DNA of 64,000 nucleotides from Weissella coleopterorum (GCF_011304355.1 NZ_CP049888.1:62001-126000), one strand, 5' to 3'. Numbered from the stretch's first letter, positions 35,213 through 45,615 are shown. Numbers and translations: made by a program. Notes: a model not told the origin generated them from the letters alone.

Positions 35213-35260
35213 TTTATGCTATTAAATTTTTAATTCTGTTGTTAGATTATATAAGATAAA

Positions 35261-37459
35261 TTATTTATTATTATCGCTATTTGATTTTGATGTATCGCTT
35301 AATGAATTTTCAGATTCTGAATTTTTTTTGAAATCAGGTTTGATTTCCGAAATAAAACTAGAGCTCTCGCTCTTCACTGAATTAGTATTAGAGGAACTAG
35401 AACTAGTTGTTTGTTGACTAGAAATGGTTTCAGTTATAGCTAGGCTGCTTTTAGAAAGATTGTTTGTTAAATCTTGTTCAGCTACATGTTCACTACGTGT
35501 TCCATCACTATATACAATCCAGTATTCATAGCGCGAATAGCTATAATTTTTCATTTTAGATGATTTCACAGTTCCGATTTGACCACGATGATTCATCAAA
35601 TTAAAGCCATTGGTTTCATTTACAGCGTTATTGGCAATTTTAACTTTTTGACCTACTTTATATTTCGGATTAATAGGGACAATATTATTTGAAAGGTCTT
35701 GTTCAGCCACATGTTCACTACGTGTTCCATCACTATACGTAATCCAATACTCAAAATGCGAATAGCTATGATTTTTAGTTTTAACAGACTTAACGGTCCC
35801 GACTAGGCCACGTTTATCAAATAATGAGAAACCATTGGTTTCACTTTCGGCATTCAATCCGACTTGAACTCTCTGACCAACTCTATATTTAGCCTTCAAA
35901 TTAATGATTTTGCTTGAAAGATCTTGCTCAGCCACATGTTCACTACGAGTTCCGTCACTATATGTTATCCAATATTCGTAATGCGAATAGCTATGATTTT
36001 TAATTTTAACCGACTTAATCGTTCCTACTAATCCCTGTTTATCTACTAAGGAAAAGCCGTTGGTTTCCGACCCAGCATTCATTGTAATTTGAACTTTTTG
36101 ACCCGTCTTAAATTTAGCTGCCGGAGCAGTCTTTAAATCTTGTTCTAAGACGTGATCATTATGAGAACCGTCACCGTAATCAACACTATACGCAAAATTA
36201 GATACAGAGGCTTTTTTAGCTTCTCGAGACTTAATCGTTCCGATCCAATTTTGATGATTTCTTAAATCATATCCGTTTGCTTCATTGGTCGCATTACTAC
36301 TAATTTGAATCTTCTGTCCCACGTTATACTTAGGCTTAGCGTTTATAATTTGACTCGAAAGGTCTTGCTCAGCTACGTGTTCACTACGTGTTCCATTACT
36401 GTAAGTTATCCAATATTCGTAGTGTGAATAACTGTGATTTTTAATTTTAAGCGACTTAATTGTTCCAACTAAACCTTGTTTATCTTTCAAGGAGAAACCG
36501 TTAGTTTCTGAACCTGCATTATATGAAACTTGAACCTTTTGCCCGGCTTTAAACTTAGCTGCCGGAGCAGTCTTCAAATCCTGTTCCAAAACATGCATAT
36601 TGACATTACCATCTCCATAATCAATATAATAAGCATGATTTGAATTAGATGTCGTCGAATTTTCAACTGATTTAATCGTTCCAACCCAATTTTGATGATT
36701 TCTAAGATCATAACCATTCGCTTCGTTGGTCGCAAAAGCTGCTACTTGAACCTTCTGACCCACCTTATATTTGGCATTTTTTGATTGATACACGCGTTCC
36801 AATAAATACTCATAATCATTCATAGTATATGTTGAATTAAAAAACTGACCCGCGCTACTTGCCCAATATCCATTAGGATCTGTATGATCTGTCCCACCTA
36901 GATTACTTGAAACCATGGCATGGCTCCATACCGTTCCACCAAGTGAAGGCTTGAGTCCAAATTGATGTAAATAATCCGCCTGTAGATTTGCCATATTCCA
37001 AATTTCACGTGCAAAATCTTTCTTATTACCAACTTCCGTGGATTCAGTTTGAATAAATCGGCGATTCCCTTCGGCTCCCGAACCCCAAGCCATGTAACTA
37101 GGATTAGCAATTTCAACCGCATTATTAGCATCCACAAAGGAATGAACAAAAGCTGAGCCAGCATTATTTAACATGTAATTAATTTCATCCCAAATTGCAT
37201 TTTTATTATATTTATCGCTGGCGTTAGCGGTTTCGTGTACAACCACACCCTCTGGCTTACCTTTCCGGTAATGCATGTTAACACCTTCCCAGTTAGGATT
37301 ATTAAGCCACTGATTAATATTGTTTTGTCGTTTTAATTTTGGGAATTTTTGACCTAAAATATAGTCATTTACTGTGTTGGCACTAATTAGCTGATTATTA
37401 GAAACAATCCCAATCCCTAAGGTAATACCAGCAACACCAACGAATTTTGTTAATTTCAT
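35261..37459 (-). CDS. secreted N-acetylmuramoyl-L-alanine amidase with six SH3-like repeats
   Basis: Predicted wall amidase that cuts between muramic acid and the stem peptide. The 732-aa protein has a signal peptide (to about residue 28), and an amidase_2/PGRP-type domain (about 45-215) with zinc ligands H75 (VVVHETAN) and the W-S-H-A-M and D-H-T-D-P segments. Six SH3-like repeats follow (about 228-690), then a short Ser/Asn-rich tail. From N-E-A-N-G-Y-D-L onward, the repeats are identical to those of the glucosaminidase. A GGAGAAGAG site precedes the ATG. Confidence 0.9.
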   Translation of the reverse strand: MKLTKFVGVAGITLGIGIVSNNQLISANTVNDYILGQKFPKLKRQNNINQWLNNPNWEGVNMHYRKGKPEGVVVHETANASDKYNKNAIWDEINYMLNNAGSAFVHSFVDANNAVEIANPSYMAWGSGAEGNRRFIQTESTEVGNKKDFAREIWNMANLQADYLHQFGLKPSLGGTVWSHAMVSSNLGGTDHTDPNGYWASSAGQFFNSTYTMNDYEYLLERVYQSKNAKYKVGQKVQVAAFATNEANGYDLRNHQNWVGTIKSVENSTTSNSNHAYYIDYGDGNVNMHVLEQDLKTAPAAKFKAGQKVQVSYNAGSETNGFSLKDKQGLVGTIKSLKIKNHSYSHYEYWITYSNGTRSEHVAEQDLSSQIINAKPKYNVGQKIQISSNATNEANGYDLRNHQNWIGTIKSREAKKASVSNFAYSVDYGDGSHNDHVLEQDLKTAPAAKFKTGQKVQITMNAGSETNGFSLVDKQGLVGTIKSVKIKNHSYSHYEYWITYSDGTRSEHVAEQDLSSKIINLKAKYRVGQRVQVGLNAESETNGFSLFDKRGLVGTVKSVKTKNHSYSHFEYWITYSDGTRSEHVAEQDLSNNIVPINPKYKVGQKVKIANNAVNETNGFNLMNHRGQIGTVKSSKMKNYSYSRYEYWIVYSDGTRSEHVAEQDLTNNLSKSSLAITETISSQQTTSSSSSNTNSVKSESSSFISEIKPDFKKNSESENSLSDTSKSNSDNNK
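35357..36734 (-). repeat. right arm of the 1,378-bp inverted repeat
   Basis: Reverse-complement copy of 33453-34830, encoding the amidase repeat region. The spacer between the arms (34831-35356, 526 bp) holds the two different gene 3' ends and both terminators. The two arms have equal length, so no insertion or deletion separates them. Confidence 0.93.
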
Positions 37460-37485
37460 TTCTCTTCTCCACGTATTTAAACAAT

Positions 37486-37905
37486 TTAATCAAAGTAATG
37501 AGGATAAATCGCTTTGACTGCTGATTTTAAATCAAGACTATCGCTATTAGCTTTATCAATAACCTTAGCTATATCCAAATCTGAAAATGCCCCATCATCA
37601 ATTCCTTGTTGTTGTAATTGTTCACGAGCATCTTTAATATTATCTTCCGTAATTGGCACACCTGTCTTTGATGTCATTAAGGATGATTGATCTGCTACCG
37701 CTTGTCCCATTTCACCAGATGGTTTAAATTTTGAACCTACTGAATATGAACTTTTTTTTGATCGATCTTTTTTTTCACTCGTTTGCGCGCTACTTACTTT
37801 CTTAGAAGCATCCTCTTTACGACTATTTCCTAAATAGTAGGACCCAGAAGCTATCCCAACTATTACTAATAAGCTAGTAAACCCAACCAATATTTTTTTT
37901 AGCAT
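37486..37905 (-). CDS. secreted or membrane-anchored unknown protein
   Basis: The 139-aa protein has an N-terminal hydrophobic helix (about residues 6-26) that could be a signal anchor. A Ser/Lys-rich linker of about 30 residues leads to a helical C-terminal domain of about 80 residues. There is no lipobox cysteine or sorting motif. The gene ends 26 bases before the amidase start and begins seven bases after the upstream GT2 stop, so the three are probably one operon. I do not recognise the family; a wall-associated role is only suggested by neighbours. Confidence 0.6.
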   Translation of the reverse strand: MLKKILVGFTSLLVIVGIASGSYYLGNSRKEDASKKVSSAQTSEKKDRSKKSSYSVGSKFKPSGEMGQAVADQSSLMTSKTGVPITEDNIKDAREQLQQQGIDDGAFSDLDIAKVIDKANSDSLDLKSAVKAIYPHYFD

Positions 37906-37912
37906 ATTCCAC

Positions 37913-38866
37913 CTACTTTAAATACTTTTCTATAATATATCGTGGCCGATGCTTCACTTCCATGAAAATCTTACCAATATATTCACCAACAATTCCAATT
38001 GCCAATAGTTGCAAACCACCAATTGCCCAAATTGAAACCATTAGCATCGGCCAACCATCTTCTGCATTACCCCAAAAATATGACCAGAGTGTGTACAATA
38101 AAAATAGTCCACTAACTGTCACCATAATTAATCCCAAATTTCGAACCAATATAATTGGTCGTACTGAAAATGAGGTAATCCCATCTAGGGCGAATGTTAT
38201 CATTTTCTTCAAAGGATATTTAGTTTCACCGGCTTCACGAATTTTTCTTGCATAAAACACCTGCGCTGAGTTAAAGCCAATTGATGGAAAAATGCCTCTA
38301 AGGAACATATCCCGTTCATTATATTCTCCAAAGGCTGCTAAAACTTTTTGATCCACTAGCCGAAAATCAGCATGATTAGGAATCGTCTGAACTCCCAAAA
38401 TATTCATAACTTTATAAAAACTCTGCGCGGAAAATCGCTTGAACCAGGAATCGGTTGTTCGATCATTTCGAACTCCATAAACAATATTTTTACCAGAATT
38501 TGCAAGTTTCACCATCTCAATAATTGCCAGTGGATCATCTTGTAAATCTGCATCTAATGTTACAACATAGTCAAAATCAGTATCGGTATATTCCGTTAAT
38601 CCCGCAATTAAAGCATTTTGATGACCAAAATTTCGGCTAAAATGAATCCCTTGAATACGAGAATCTTGTTCATGCAACCCTTGCATGAATGACCACGTTT
38701 GATCTTTACTTCCATCATCAACATATGTAATTACACTTTTAGAGCTAATTAAGTGATCATTAATCATCCGGTCCATGATATCTAGTAATATATGTGTTGT
38801 TTTTTCAATTACCAACTCCTCATTATATGCTGGCAAAACGATTGCTAGTTTTTTATTCTCGGTCAT
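37913..38866 (-). CDS. GT2 polyprenyl-phosphate-type glycosyltransferase (GtrB/CsbB-like)
   Basis: The 317-aa protein has a GT-A domain (about 1-225) with the nucleotide-sugar motifs PAYNEE, VDDGSKDQT and DADLQDDP, and two C-terminal membrane helices (about 235-257 and 270-292) that hold it at the membrane. Such enzymes load a sugar onto undecaprenyl phosphate for export and later transfer by a GT-C enzyme. It has a GAGGA site. A paralogue is encoded divergently across a 259-base intergenic region. The sugar cannot be predicted. Confidence 0.88.
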   Translation of the reverse strand: MTENKKLAIVLPAYNEELVIEKTTHILLDIMDRMINDHLISSKSVITYVDDGSKDQTWSFMQGLHEQDSRIQGIHFSRNFGHQNALIAGLTEYTDTDFDYVVTLDADLQDDPLAIIEMVKLANSGKNIVYGVRNDRTTDSWFKRFSAQSFYKVMNILGVQTIPNHADFRLVDQKVLAAFGEYNERDMFLRGIFPSIGFNSAQVFYARKIREAGETKYPLKKMITFALDGITSFSVRPIILVRNLGLIMVTVSGLFLLYTLWSYFWGNAEDGWPMLMVSIWAIGGLQLLAIGIVGEYIGKIFMEVKHRPRYIIEKYLK

Positions 38867-39125
38867 TAAATATATTCCTCGTGTTTTTAAATATTAATTG
38901 GGTAAGCTTCTATTTTATTTAAGATTAATGATTTTATGATATCTGCCAAACAATTTAACTAAAAAATTGCTCACTCAACTAAATTTTAAGCCATCTATCA
39001 ATGTTTTGAAAGTAATTTATTTATTTTTAATGGTTTTACGATATAATCAGCCATCAGTCTGATTTCCAAGAAAATTTAAATATGCTAAAATAAACAAAAC
39101 CTTAAAAGTGAAAGAAGGATTATTA

Positions 39126-40061
39126 ATGGCCAAATTATCCATTATTGTTCCTGTTTATAATGAACAAGAAGCAATTCCGTATTTCTTCGATGCCTTGGAG
39201 TTGATTCATACAAATTTAAGTGAATATGATTTTGAATACTGGTTCATCGATGATGGATCAAGTGACCACACGATCCAAATCCTTGAAGAATTACAAACAA
39301 AATCGCAAGCTGTCAATTTCATTGAATTATCTAGAAATTTTGGAAAAGAGTCCGCGATGTTTGCTGGCCTAGAGCAGGCCACTGGAGAATATATCGCAAT
39401 TATGGACGTTGATTTACAGGACCCGCCTGAACTATTACCTGAAATGTTGGCGGGTGTTGTTTCTGGTTCCTGGGATACAATTGGTACACGTCGTGTTAAT
39501 CGCAAAAACGAGCCGATTATCCGTAGTTTTTTCTCCATTTTATTCTACAAAATTATTAATAAGATATCGGATACCCATATTGTGGAGGGTGCCCGTGATT
39601 ATAGAATTATGACTCGTCAAATGGTAGATGTCATTTTATCAATGCAAGAATATAATCGTTTCTCAAAAGGAATTTTTGCCTGGGTTGGGTTTAAACAAAA
39701 GTATATTGAATTTCAAGATGTTAATCGCATTGCCGGAAAATCATCCTGGTCTTTTTGGGAGTTAATTAAATATTCCTTTGAAGGTATTGTTAGTTTTTCA
39801 CAATTCCCCTTAATTATCTCTTTCGTGCTTGGGATTTTATCGTTTAGTGTTTCAATTATTTTTACAATTGTGCTATTCATTCGCCATTTTATTGATCCTG
39901 GAGCAGCAATTAACGGTTGGACATCAATGGTAGTAATTATTCTAATGTTAGCTGGTATTCAATTATTAAGTCTTGGTATCATCGGCCGCTATATTGCAAA
40001 TATTTATCTTGAAGTGAAAAAGAGACCAATTTATATCGCCCGTAGAATTAAAAGAAAGTAA
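39126..40061 (+). CDS. GT2 polyprenyl-phosphate-type glycosyltransferase (GtrB/CsbB-like)
   Basis: The start is placed at the ATG at 39126 (M-A-K-L-S-I-I-V-P), which follows AAGGA by six bases; an ATG six codons earlier overlaps that site. The 311-aa protein has VPVYNEQE, IDDGSSDHT and MDVDLQDPPE in its GT-A domain and two C-terminal membrane helices. Like its divergent paralogue, it should form a lipid-linked sugar donor. It is monocistronic with a terminator, and lies next to two large GT-C-like proteins that could use such donors. Confidence 0.88.
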   Translation: MAKLSIIVPVYNEQEAIPYFFDALELIHTNLSEYDFEYWFIDDGSSDHTIQILEELQTKSQAVNFIELSRNFGKESAMFAGLEQATGEYIAIMDVDLQDPPELLPEMLAGVVSGSWDTIGTRRVNRKNEPIIRSFFSILFYKIINKISDTHIVEGARDYRIMTRQMVDVILSMQEYNRFSKGIFAWVGFKQKYIEFQDVNRIAGKSSWSFWELIKYSFEGIVSFSQFPLIISFVLGILSFSVSIIFTIVLFIRHFIDPGAAINGWTSMVVIILMLAGIQLLSLGIIGRYIANIYLEVKKRPIYIARRIKRK

Positions 40062-40080
40062 TATTATGTATATTTCCCAT

Positions 40081-40116
40081 GAAAGTTAGTGTTTAACGAC
40101 CTAACTTTCTTTTTTA
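40081..40116 (+). terminator. terminator of the plus-strand GT2 gene
   Basis: Perfect arms GAAAGTTAG and CTAACTTTC (40081-40089 and 40101-40109) are followed by TTTTTTT. Confidence 0.9.
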
Positions 40117-40162
40117 TAACAGAAATTTTAATTAAAAACAAATAATACATAGTTTATATATA

Positions 40163-40215
40163 AAATACAAAAAATGGGTAATCAGCCACGATTAAATGTC
40201 GACGGCTAATTACCC
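40163..40215 (-). terminator. terminator of the glycan operon (minus strand)
   Basis: Minus-strand arms GGGTAATTAGCC and GGCTGATTACCC (40204-40215 with 40176-40187) are followed by ATTTTTTG. It lies about 50 bases after the stop codon at 40267. Confidence 0.82.
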
Positions 40216-40266
40216 AAATTACAATTTAATTACTTATGCTTTTTTATAAACATAATGTATGCAATG

Positions 40267-42537
40267 TTAAATATATTTTTTGTTATTTCGTTTCAAAGTA
40301 CTTAATATAATTGGCATCGTTAACATCAAAGGGAAAATATAACGAAGTCCCCCATCAACAGGACCAGCAAAATTAACCAAAAAAACGAGTGTTACTAGAA
40401 TTACTATGAACGCATTTTGTTTTTTCCACCAAAAAACTGAATCTAGTAAAATAAATAATATAATTAATCCCCAGGATCCAGCAACCATGAAAAAGCCAAT
40501 GATTGGTGCATGAATTAATTCACCCATATTTTTACGCATAGTCGTTGCGAAACTTGTCAGACCAGATTGTTTTTCATTTATAAGTTCATAATCATAACTA
40601 TGAACCAAATTAGATTTAAAATGTTTACTATTAACTACGTTACCATTCCATGTTAATCGATAACCATTTCCATGATTAATACCAAATATATACATATAGT
40701 GGTATACATTAGAAAATGTAGCTGTAAAATAACTCAGCGGGCTTTGTGTTAAATTATTTTTCCAAACAGACATCAAAAGGTTGACATGTTTGTTTTCCTT
40801 CTTTAGTTGTGTTTGTAAAGTCACCTGCCGTTTTCTATCATTTTTAGGTAAACTATATTGCCAAACCCACTCACTACCAGTTAACTGTGATTTAGTATTA
40901 TCAGCTAATCCGTAATTATATTCTTTTGAAATTTGATTTAAATTTAAATCTAAAGCTGACATAGCCGTATTAACTTTTTTAATTTCATTCTTTGAAAACA
41001 CCTCAGGTGTTTCGCGATATGATCGTATGACCTGCTGAATTGGAATTGACAACATTTCAGCTTGCGGTGATGGAACCAAATCCATAGATTTTATTAACAC
41101 TTTATTCCATCCAAGATAAATAAAACTAATCATTAATAGAATCCAAAATAAGTGTTTTCTAGTATTTTTATTGAATATAAATCCAATAATAGATGACATG
41201 AAAACAACATAAATCATATCATTCCTAAACAATACCAACAAACTACCCCAGAAAATGATTTTAATGATTTGAACAGTATTTAACTTATCATCCTCAAACA
41301 TAGGTACGCTACTAATCATAAACCATGCAAAAATTAATATAAATAATCCAGTCTTATCAAAAGTCATATACCAATACGGAAAAATCGGAAAAATTGTAAT
41401 AAATATAAATGTTGCCCAGCCCCATAAATCATTCTTCTTTGATATGACTAATTTAACAATTGCTAGATTAGTGAACATTGCAAAAACTATTACCAATACT
41501 GAATAAGTTCCAATACCTGCGGCAAAAGTACCAAAAATATGCTTACCAAATTTAACTACCCCACCCATTACCAATGTTGTGAACCATGGTTGATGATTAG
41601 TTGGATAGTATTGTGTTCCATCTTGTGCATGAATTATAAAGAATTCAGCTAACTGATTCATTCCATCAAAGCCAACCGTACCAGGAAAATAAGATAAAAT
41701 ATATGGGATCCACAAAAGAAAATTAATAATTAGTATTTTTTTATAAGTGAGCTTACTAAATTTAAAATCATGATCAACTGATTTATTATGACTTAAAAAA
41801 ATTAGTAACCTTTCAATTAATGTATATAAAACAATCAACATTAAAATTGTTGCGATAACGTAAAATTTTTTATGCGTTTGCAAAAAGATTAAATCTCCTG
41901 AAACATCAATTGATATTCCAATTACGTACACACTAGTAACTAAAATTGTAAAAATAACTAATACGATCTTTTGGATAATCTTAATTGGCTGAGGCTTAAT
42001 TTTTACCAATATTAAATACATAAATATAAGCCATATTAACCCATCAATTAAGTTTAATTTCAAAGTAAAAATATAATCAATTGGGGCTAACATATAAACT
42101 TGCGGCTTATCAATTAATACCCCCATGCCAAAAGCACTAGCTAAAACTAAGCCTGTTTGCCAATTAATCATTCTTATATTTTTGCACTCGTTTATTAACT
42201 GTGCAAAGAACAAGGATGAACCAATAATTCCCAATCCATTCCAAATATATCGAGCTTCAACAACACTGTAATTCGGTCCCACATTATGATAACCCAGATA
42301 AAAAAATACTCCTGTAATTACCAATCCAATTAGGAATTGTTTCATAAATAATCTAATATTATTGGTAATTGGTAACAAAATAGAGATAACCATCGCTAAA
42401 ATAGGGATAATCGAAGTACCCGAAAAATCATTTAGCTGTTCTACGTTAATTCCACGTGTATAAAAAAGATTAGTCCCTAACGCTACCAAGATTACAATGA
42501 ACAATTTACTCAAAACATACTTATTTATTTTCTCCAT
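40267..42537 (-). CDS. large multi-membrane GT-C-like protein (DUF6020-like)
   Basis: The 756-aa protein has about 13 hydrophobic helices. A conserved extracytoplasmic signature runs F-P-G-T-V-G-F-D-G-M-N-Q with TNHQPWFTTL soon after, shared with the next protein. I associate it with DUF6020-type membrane proteins, which have the look of GT-C glycosyltransferases using lipid-linked sugars; catalytic activity is inferred, not shown. A large loop of about 170 residues lies between late helices. It ends a three-gene operon with a GT2 enzyme and a paralogue. Confidence 0.72.
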   Translation of the reverse strand: MEKINKYVLSKLFIVILVALGTNLFYTRGINVEQLNDFSGTSIIPILAMVISILLPITNNIRLFMKQFLIGLVITGVFFYLGYHNVGPNYSVVEARYIWNGLGIIGSSLFFAQLINECKNIRMINWQTGLVLASAFGMGVLIDKPQVYMLAPIDYIFTLKLNLIDGLIWLIFMYLILVKIKPQPIKIIQKIVLVIFTILVTSVYVIGISIDVSGDLIFLQTHKKFYVIATILMLIVLYTLIERLLIFLSHNKSVDHDFKFSKLTYKKILIINFLLWIPYILSYFPGTVGFDGMNQLAEFFIIHAQDGTQYYPTNHQPWFTTLVMGGVVKFGKHIFGTFAAGIGTYSVLVIVFAMFTNLAIVKLVISKKNDLWGWATFIFITIFPIFPYWYMTFDKTGLFILIFAWFMISSVPMFEDDKLNTVQIIKIIFWGSLLVLFRNDMIYVVFMSSIIGFIFNKNTRKHLFWILLMISFIYLGWNKVLIKSMDLVPSPQAEMLSIPIQQVIRSYRETPEVFSKNEIKKVNTAMSALDLNLNQISKEYNYGLADNTKSQLTGSEWVWQYSLPKNDRKRQVTLQTQLKKENKHVNLLMSVWKNNLTQSPLSYFTATFSNVYHYMYIFGINHGNGYRLTWNGNVVNSKHFKSNLVHSYDYELINEKQSGLTSFATTMRKNMGELIHAPIIGFFMVAGSWGLIILFILLDSVFWWKKQNAFIVILVTLVFLVNFAGPVDGGLRYIFPLMLTMPIILSTLKRNNKKYI

Positions 42538-42566
42538 ACTTTCCGTCTTTCAATTTTATTAATAGT

Positions 42567-44459
42567 CTACACTGTCTCTCTATTCATTTTATATTCCATC
42601 ATTTCAGAATAAATCAAGATTATCAAAGGTAAGAGAGCTACAATAGGAACACAGTACCTAAAATCGCCATTCCTAGCTCCTGCAAAATTGATCATTGCAG
42701 AAAAAGTTATCCCTAATATAAACGGAATATTCTGCCATTCTTTTTTTCTAAACCACATGAAAACAAGCGCTATGATAATCCATGTATACAGCCCAGTATT
42801 AACAAAAATAGATAGTATCGGGTTCTGAGCCCAAGCATTGTAATAATTTTGAAGAGTATTTACCCATTTTGAATTACCAAATAGTTTGTAATACTGTGGA
42901 GTCCACTTATTAGCCAATACGAAATAATCGGTCAACCCACCTGTAAATAAGGAAATATCATTACCGCGATCTAATCCCGGACTCAAATCAATCGACTTAT
43001 TTCGAATAGTAGCCATTATCGCATCTTCAGGATATTGTAATATTAATTTTTTCCATACGATACTGAAGGCCTTAATGTTGTATTTATAACTCTGTTTATT
43101 ATACCAATCCCAATTCCCTCTCATTTTGAGAATATCGTGATCCGTAATTAAAAAACTACTAATTGGATAAATTTGTTTCAAATTATCTCCATTGTCATCT
43201 TGATAATATTCTTTAATATTATCTATTGGTAATACTGCGTTAATTGACATTTTATCAGAATTACTAATATTCGAATTATGTAGCGAATAGATTCGAGCAA
43301 CCTGCTGAAATTGCACATTCATCTTTTCTGCTGGCGAAGATGGCATAACATGCATCATAGGAATGAAGATATTACTCCAAATTAAAACTGGAATTATAAT
43401 CCCAACCCATAGAAAAGTATTACGAAGCCTACGCCCTAGGAAAAGTAGTACAAACAACATAGTTGCACATACTACCATAAATCCATTACTACGAAATAAA
43501 CTAGTCAAAATCCCACTAGAGACCAATAGAATTAAATTAATTTTTTGATCATCCGCTTTACTTAAACGAAATACACTGACAAAAAAAACAATAAAAAAAG
43601 CCTGATACCAACCCGTCTTCTCAAAGAGGACAGCATAGTTAATAAAATGTGGGAAAATGCCAATAAAAATAGTTGTTAGAATTGCTTGGATCGGTCCAAA
43701 ATATTTTTTAATACTCATAATCAAATAAGTATATGCTGCCAAACTGATAATTATCAAAACTAAGGAATGTACCAATAATCCTTGATTAATTCCACCGCCA
43801 AATAATTGCATTCCATACTTAAGTAATGAACCTTCCCAAAGCGTAGCAAACCAAGGATGATGATTGGTGGCCATATACCTAAAATTCAAACTAGTAACAC
43901 TTGTATGAAAGAATTCATCCATTTGTCTCTGACCATCAAATGTTGTGGTCCCAGGTGCCAATACAAGCATTACTGGTAACCACATCAAAAGCAGTATGAA
44001 CACAATATACCACCACTTAAGATTCAATTTAGCATTATTTTGTTTAATTATTCTCCTTAATTTCACAATGAGCACATTTAAACATAAAATAATACGCCAA
44101 TAAAAAATACCATAACTCACTATTAGCAAAGTAACTATTAAAATTTGAAACTCTGAAAATTGTGGTAATTTTAAATTTGTATATGAATGGGCAAAAACTG
44201 CACTCACTTTTAAAAAACCAAAAAAAATACCAGTGACTAATTCTATATATCCACTTTGTTCGAAATTACTACATATTACTACTAGAATAACAATTAGAAT
44301 CAATAGCCAATGCATTTGAAAAAAATCACTAATATTATTATTATTTATTTGGTTAATTTTTGTGATTGGAAGACTAGTTGCGATAATTCCAGCTAATAAA
44401 AATAAAATGCTTAAAATTACCGTCTTCAAAATTAATCTACTATTTAATTTTAAATCCAT
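42567..44459 (-). CDS. large multi-membrane GT-C-like protein (DUF6020-like paralogue)
   Basis: The 630-aa protein has about 12 hydrophobic helices and shares the signature A-P-G-T-T-T-F-D-G-Q-R-Q followed by ATNHHPWFATLWEGS with its downstream paralogue, as well as an S-P-A-E-K-M-loop. The strongly conserved Asp and His residues lie on the outer face, as in GT-C active sites. It starts five bases after the GT2 gene, so the pair probably acts in one pathway: lipid-linked sugar made inside, transferred outside. The acceptor, possibly teichoic acid or a wall polysaccharide, is unknown. Confidence 0.72.
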   Translation of the reverse strand: MDLKLNSRLILKTVILSILFLLAGIIATSLPITKINQINNNNISDFFQMHWLLILIVILVVICSNFEQSGYIELVTGIFFGFLKVSAVFAHSYTNLKLPQFSEFQILIVTLLIVSYGIFYWRIILCLNVLIVKLRRIIKQNNAKLNLKWWYIVFILLLMWLPVMLVLAPGTTTFDGQRQMDEFFHTSVTSLNFRYMATNHHPWFATLWEGSLLKYGMQLFGGGINQGLLVHSLVLIIISLAAYTYLIMSIKKYFGPIQAILTTIFIGIFPHFINYAVLFEKTGWYQAFFIVFFVSVFRLSKADDQKINLILLVSSGILTSLFRSNGFMVVCATMLFVLLFLGRRLRNTFLWVGIIIPVLIWSNIFIPMMHVMPSSPAEKMNVQFQQVARIYSLHNSNISNSDKMSINAVLPIDNIKEYYQDDNGDNLKQIYPISSFLITDHDILKMRGNWDWYNKQSYKYNIKAFSIVWKKLILQYPEDAIMATIRNKSIDLSPGLDRGNDISLFTGGLTDYFVLANKWTPQYYKLFGNSKWVNTLQNYYNAWAQNPILSIFVNTGLYTWIIIALVFMWFRKKEWQNIPFILGITFSAMINFAGARNGDFRYCVPIVALLPLIILIYSEMMEYKMNRETV

Positions 44460-44464
44460 TTTAA

Positions 44465-45415
44465 TTACTTACTCGTATCCCGGAATCGTTCATCAGCTGA
44501 AATTAATGATAATTCAAATGACCGCTTATCATTAGTTTGAATCGCATTCAAAATTGAACCTGAGAAGAACGCAATCACTCCTAATACCAACAAAATCATT
44601 GAGACAATTAAGCTTGGCATGTTATCCACTAATTTTGTTTCAGCATATGGTACCCATACTCTTGTAATGAACAGTGTAAATGAAATAAGCCATGAAAGAA
44701 CTGAAAAAATCGCATAAAAAGCAAATGGATGATATCCACGATATAAATTGATAACCGTCTTTAAGACCTTTAAACCATCACCAACCGTACTTAACTTTGA
44801 TTCAGAACCTTCTGGACGGTCACGATAAGTCACAATTTGGTTTTCAACCAGCATTTTTTTCTCAGTTGCATGAATTGACATTTCAGTTTCTATTTCAAAT
44901 CCACGTGAAAGTACTGGGAAAGTTTTAACAAACCGGAAACTAAATCCACGGTAACCTGTCAAAATATCACGGATATCCGTCTTAAATAAGAAATTAATCA
45001 ACCAACGTACCAAACTATTCCCAACATTGTGGAACGGACGTTTATTCTCTTCAAAATATGTCGACGACAACCGATCACCCACAACCATGTCAACACCACG
45101 ATCAACAATTTTGGCATACATTTCTGGAATTGCTTCAACTGGATATGTATCATCTGCATCAATCATGATGTATGCTTCGGCTTCTACCTCACGAAACATG
45201 CGCCTAATCACCGCACCCTTACCTTGTGCAAATTCATGTCGGACCACGGCACCTGCTTTAATAGCTAATTCTACAGTCTTATCCTTAGAATTATTGTCAT
45301 ATACATAAATTTTAGTTTCTGGAATTTGTTGCGTAACTTCTAAGACGTCCTTAACTACTTTTTCAATTGTTTGTTCTTCATTATAGGCTGGAATTAACAC
45401 TGCTAATTTATCCAT
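44465..45415 (-). CDS. GT2 DPM1-like membrane glycosyltransferase
   Basis: The 316-aa protein has PAYNEEQTIEKVV, DNNSKDKT and IDADDTYP motifs in the GT-A domain, an ILTGYRGFS segment and two C-terminal membrane helices (about 225-250 and 265-292). It resembles dolichol/undecaprenyl-phosphate sugar synthases more than the two GtrB-like enzymes nearby. An AAGGA site precedes the ATG. It heads the operon with the two DUF6020-like proteins, for which it may make the donor. Confidence 0.86.
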   Translation of the reverse strand: MDKLAVLIPAYNEEQTIEKVVKDVLEVTQQIPETKIYVYDNNSKDKTVELAIKAGAVVRHEFAQGKGAVIRRMFREVEAEAYIMIDADDTYPVEAIPEMYAKIVDRGVDMVVGDRLSSTYFEENKRPFHNVGNSLVRWLINFLFKTDIRDILTGYRGFSFRFVKTFPVLSRGFEIETEMSIHATEKKMLVENQIVTYRDRPEGSESKLSTVGDGLKVLKTVINLYRGYHPFAFYAIFSVLSWLISFTLFITRVWVPYAETKLVDNMPSLIVSMILLVLGVIAFFSGSILNAIQTNDKRSFELSLISADERFRDTSK

Positions 45416-45615
45416 TTAATTAATCCTTACTTTCACTTATATACTATTTTTAATCTACCAAACTCTATTCTATCTAATAATCCGTCTGAATTCCACAATA
45501 TAAAAGGACCTTAATGATTTTCATAGAAATTATATTAAAAAGATCCGTTAAACTAAATACTATTAATGTCGATTTAAAATCTATTTTTTCGTTTTTAATA
45601 ACAGCTTTAAATTAA

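Noticed and set aside
33401..36780. CRISPR-like or tandem DNA repeat array
   Set aside because: The repetition is in protein domains of about 78 residues with diverged DNA, plus an inverted duplication. There are no short identical repeats with unique spacers.
39206..39538. A 110-codon minus-strand gene
   Set aside because: It is antisense to the conserved GT2 domain and has no motif of its own.
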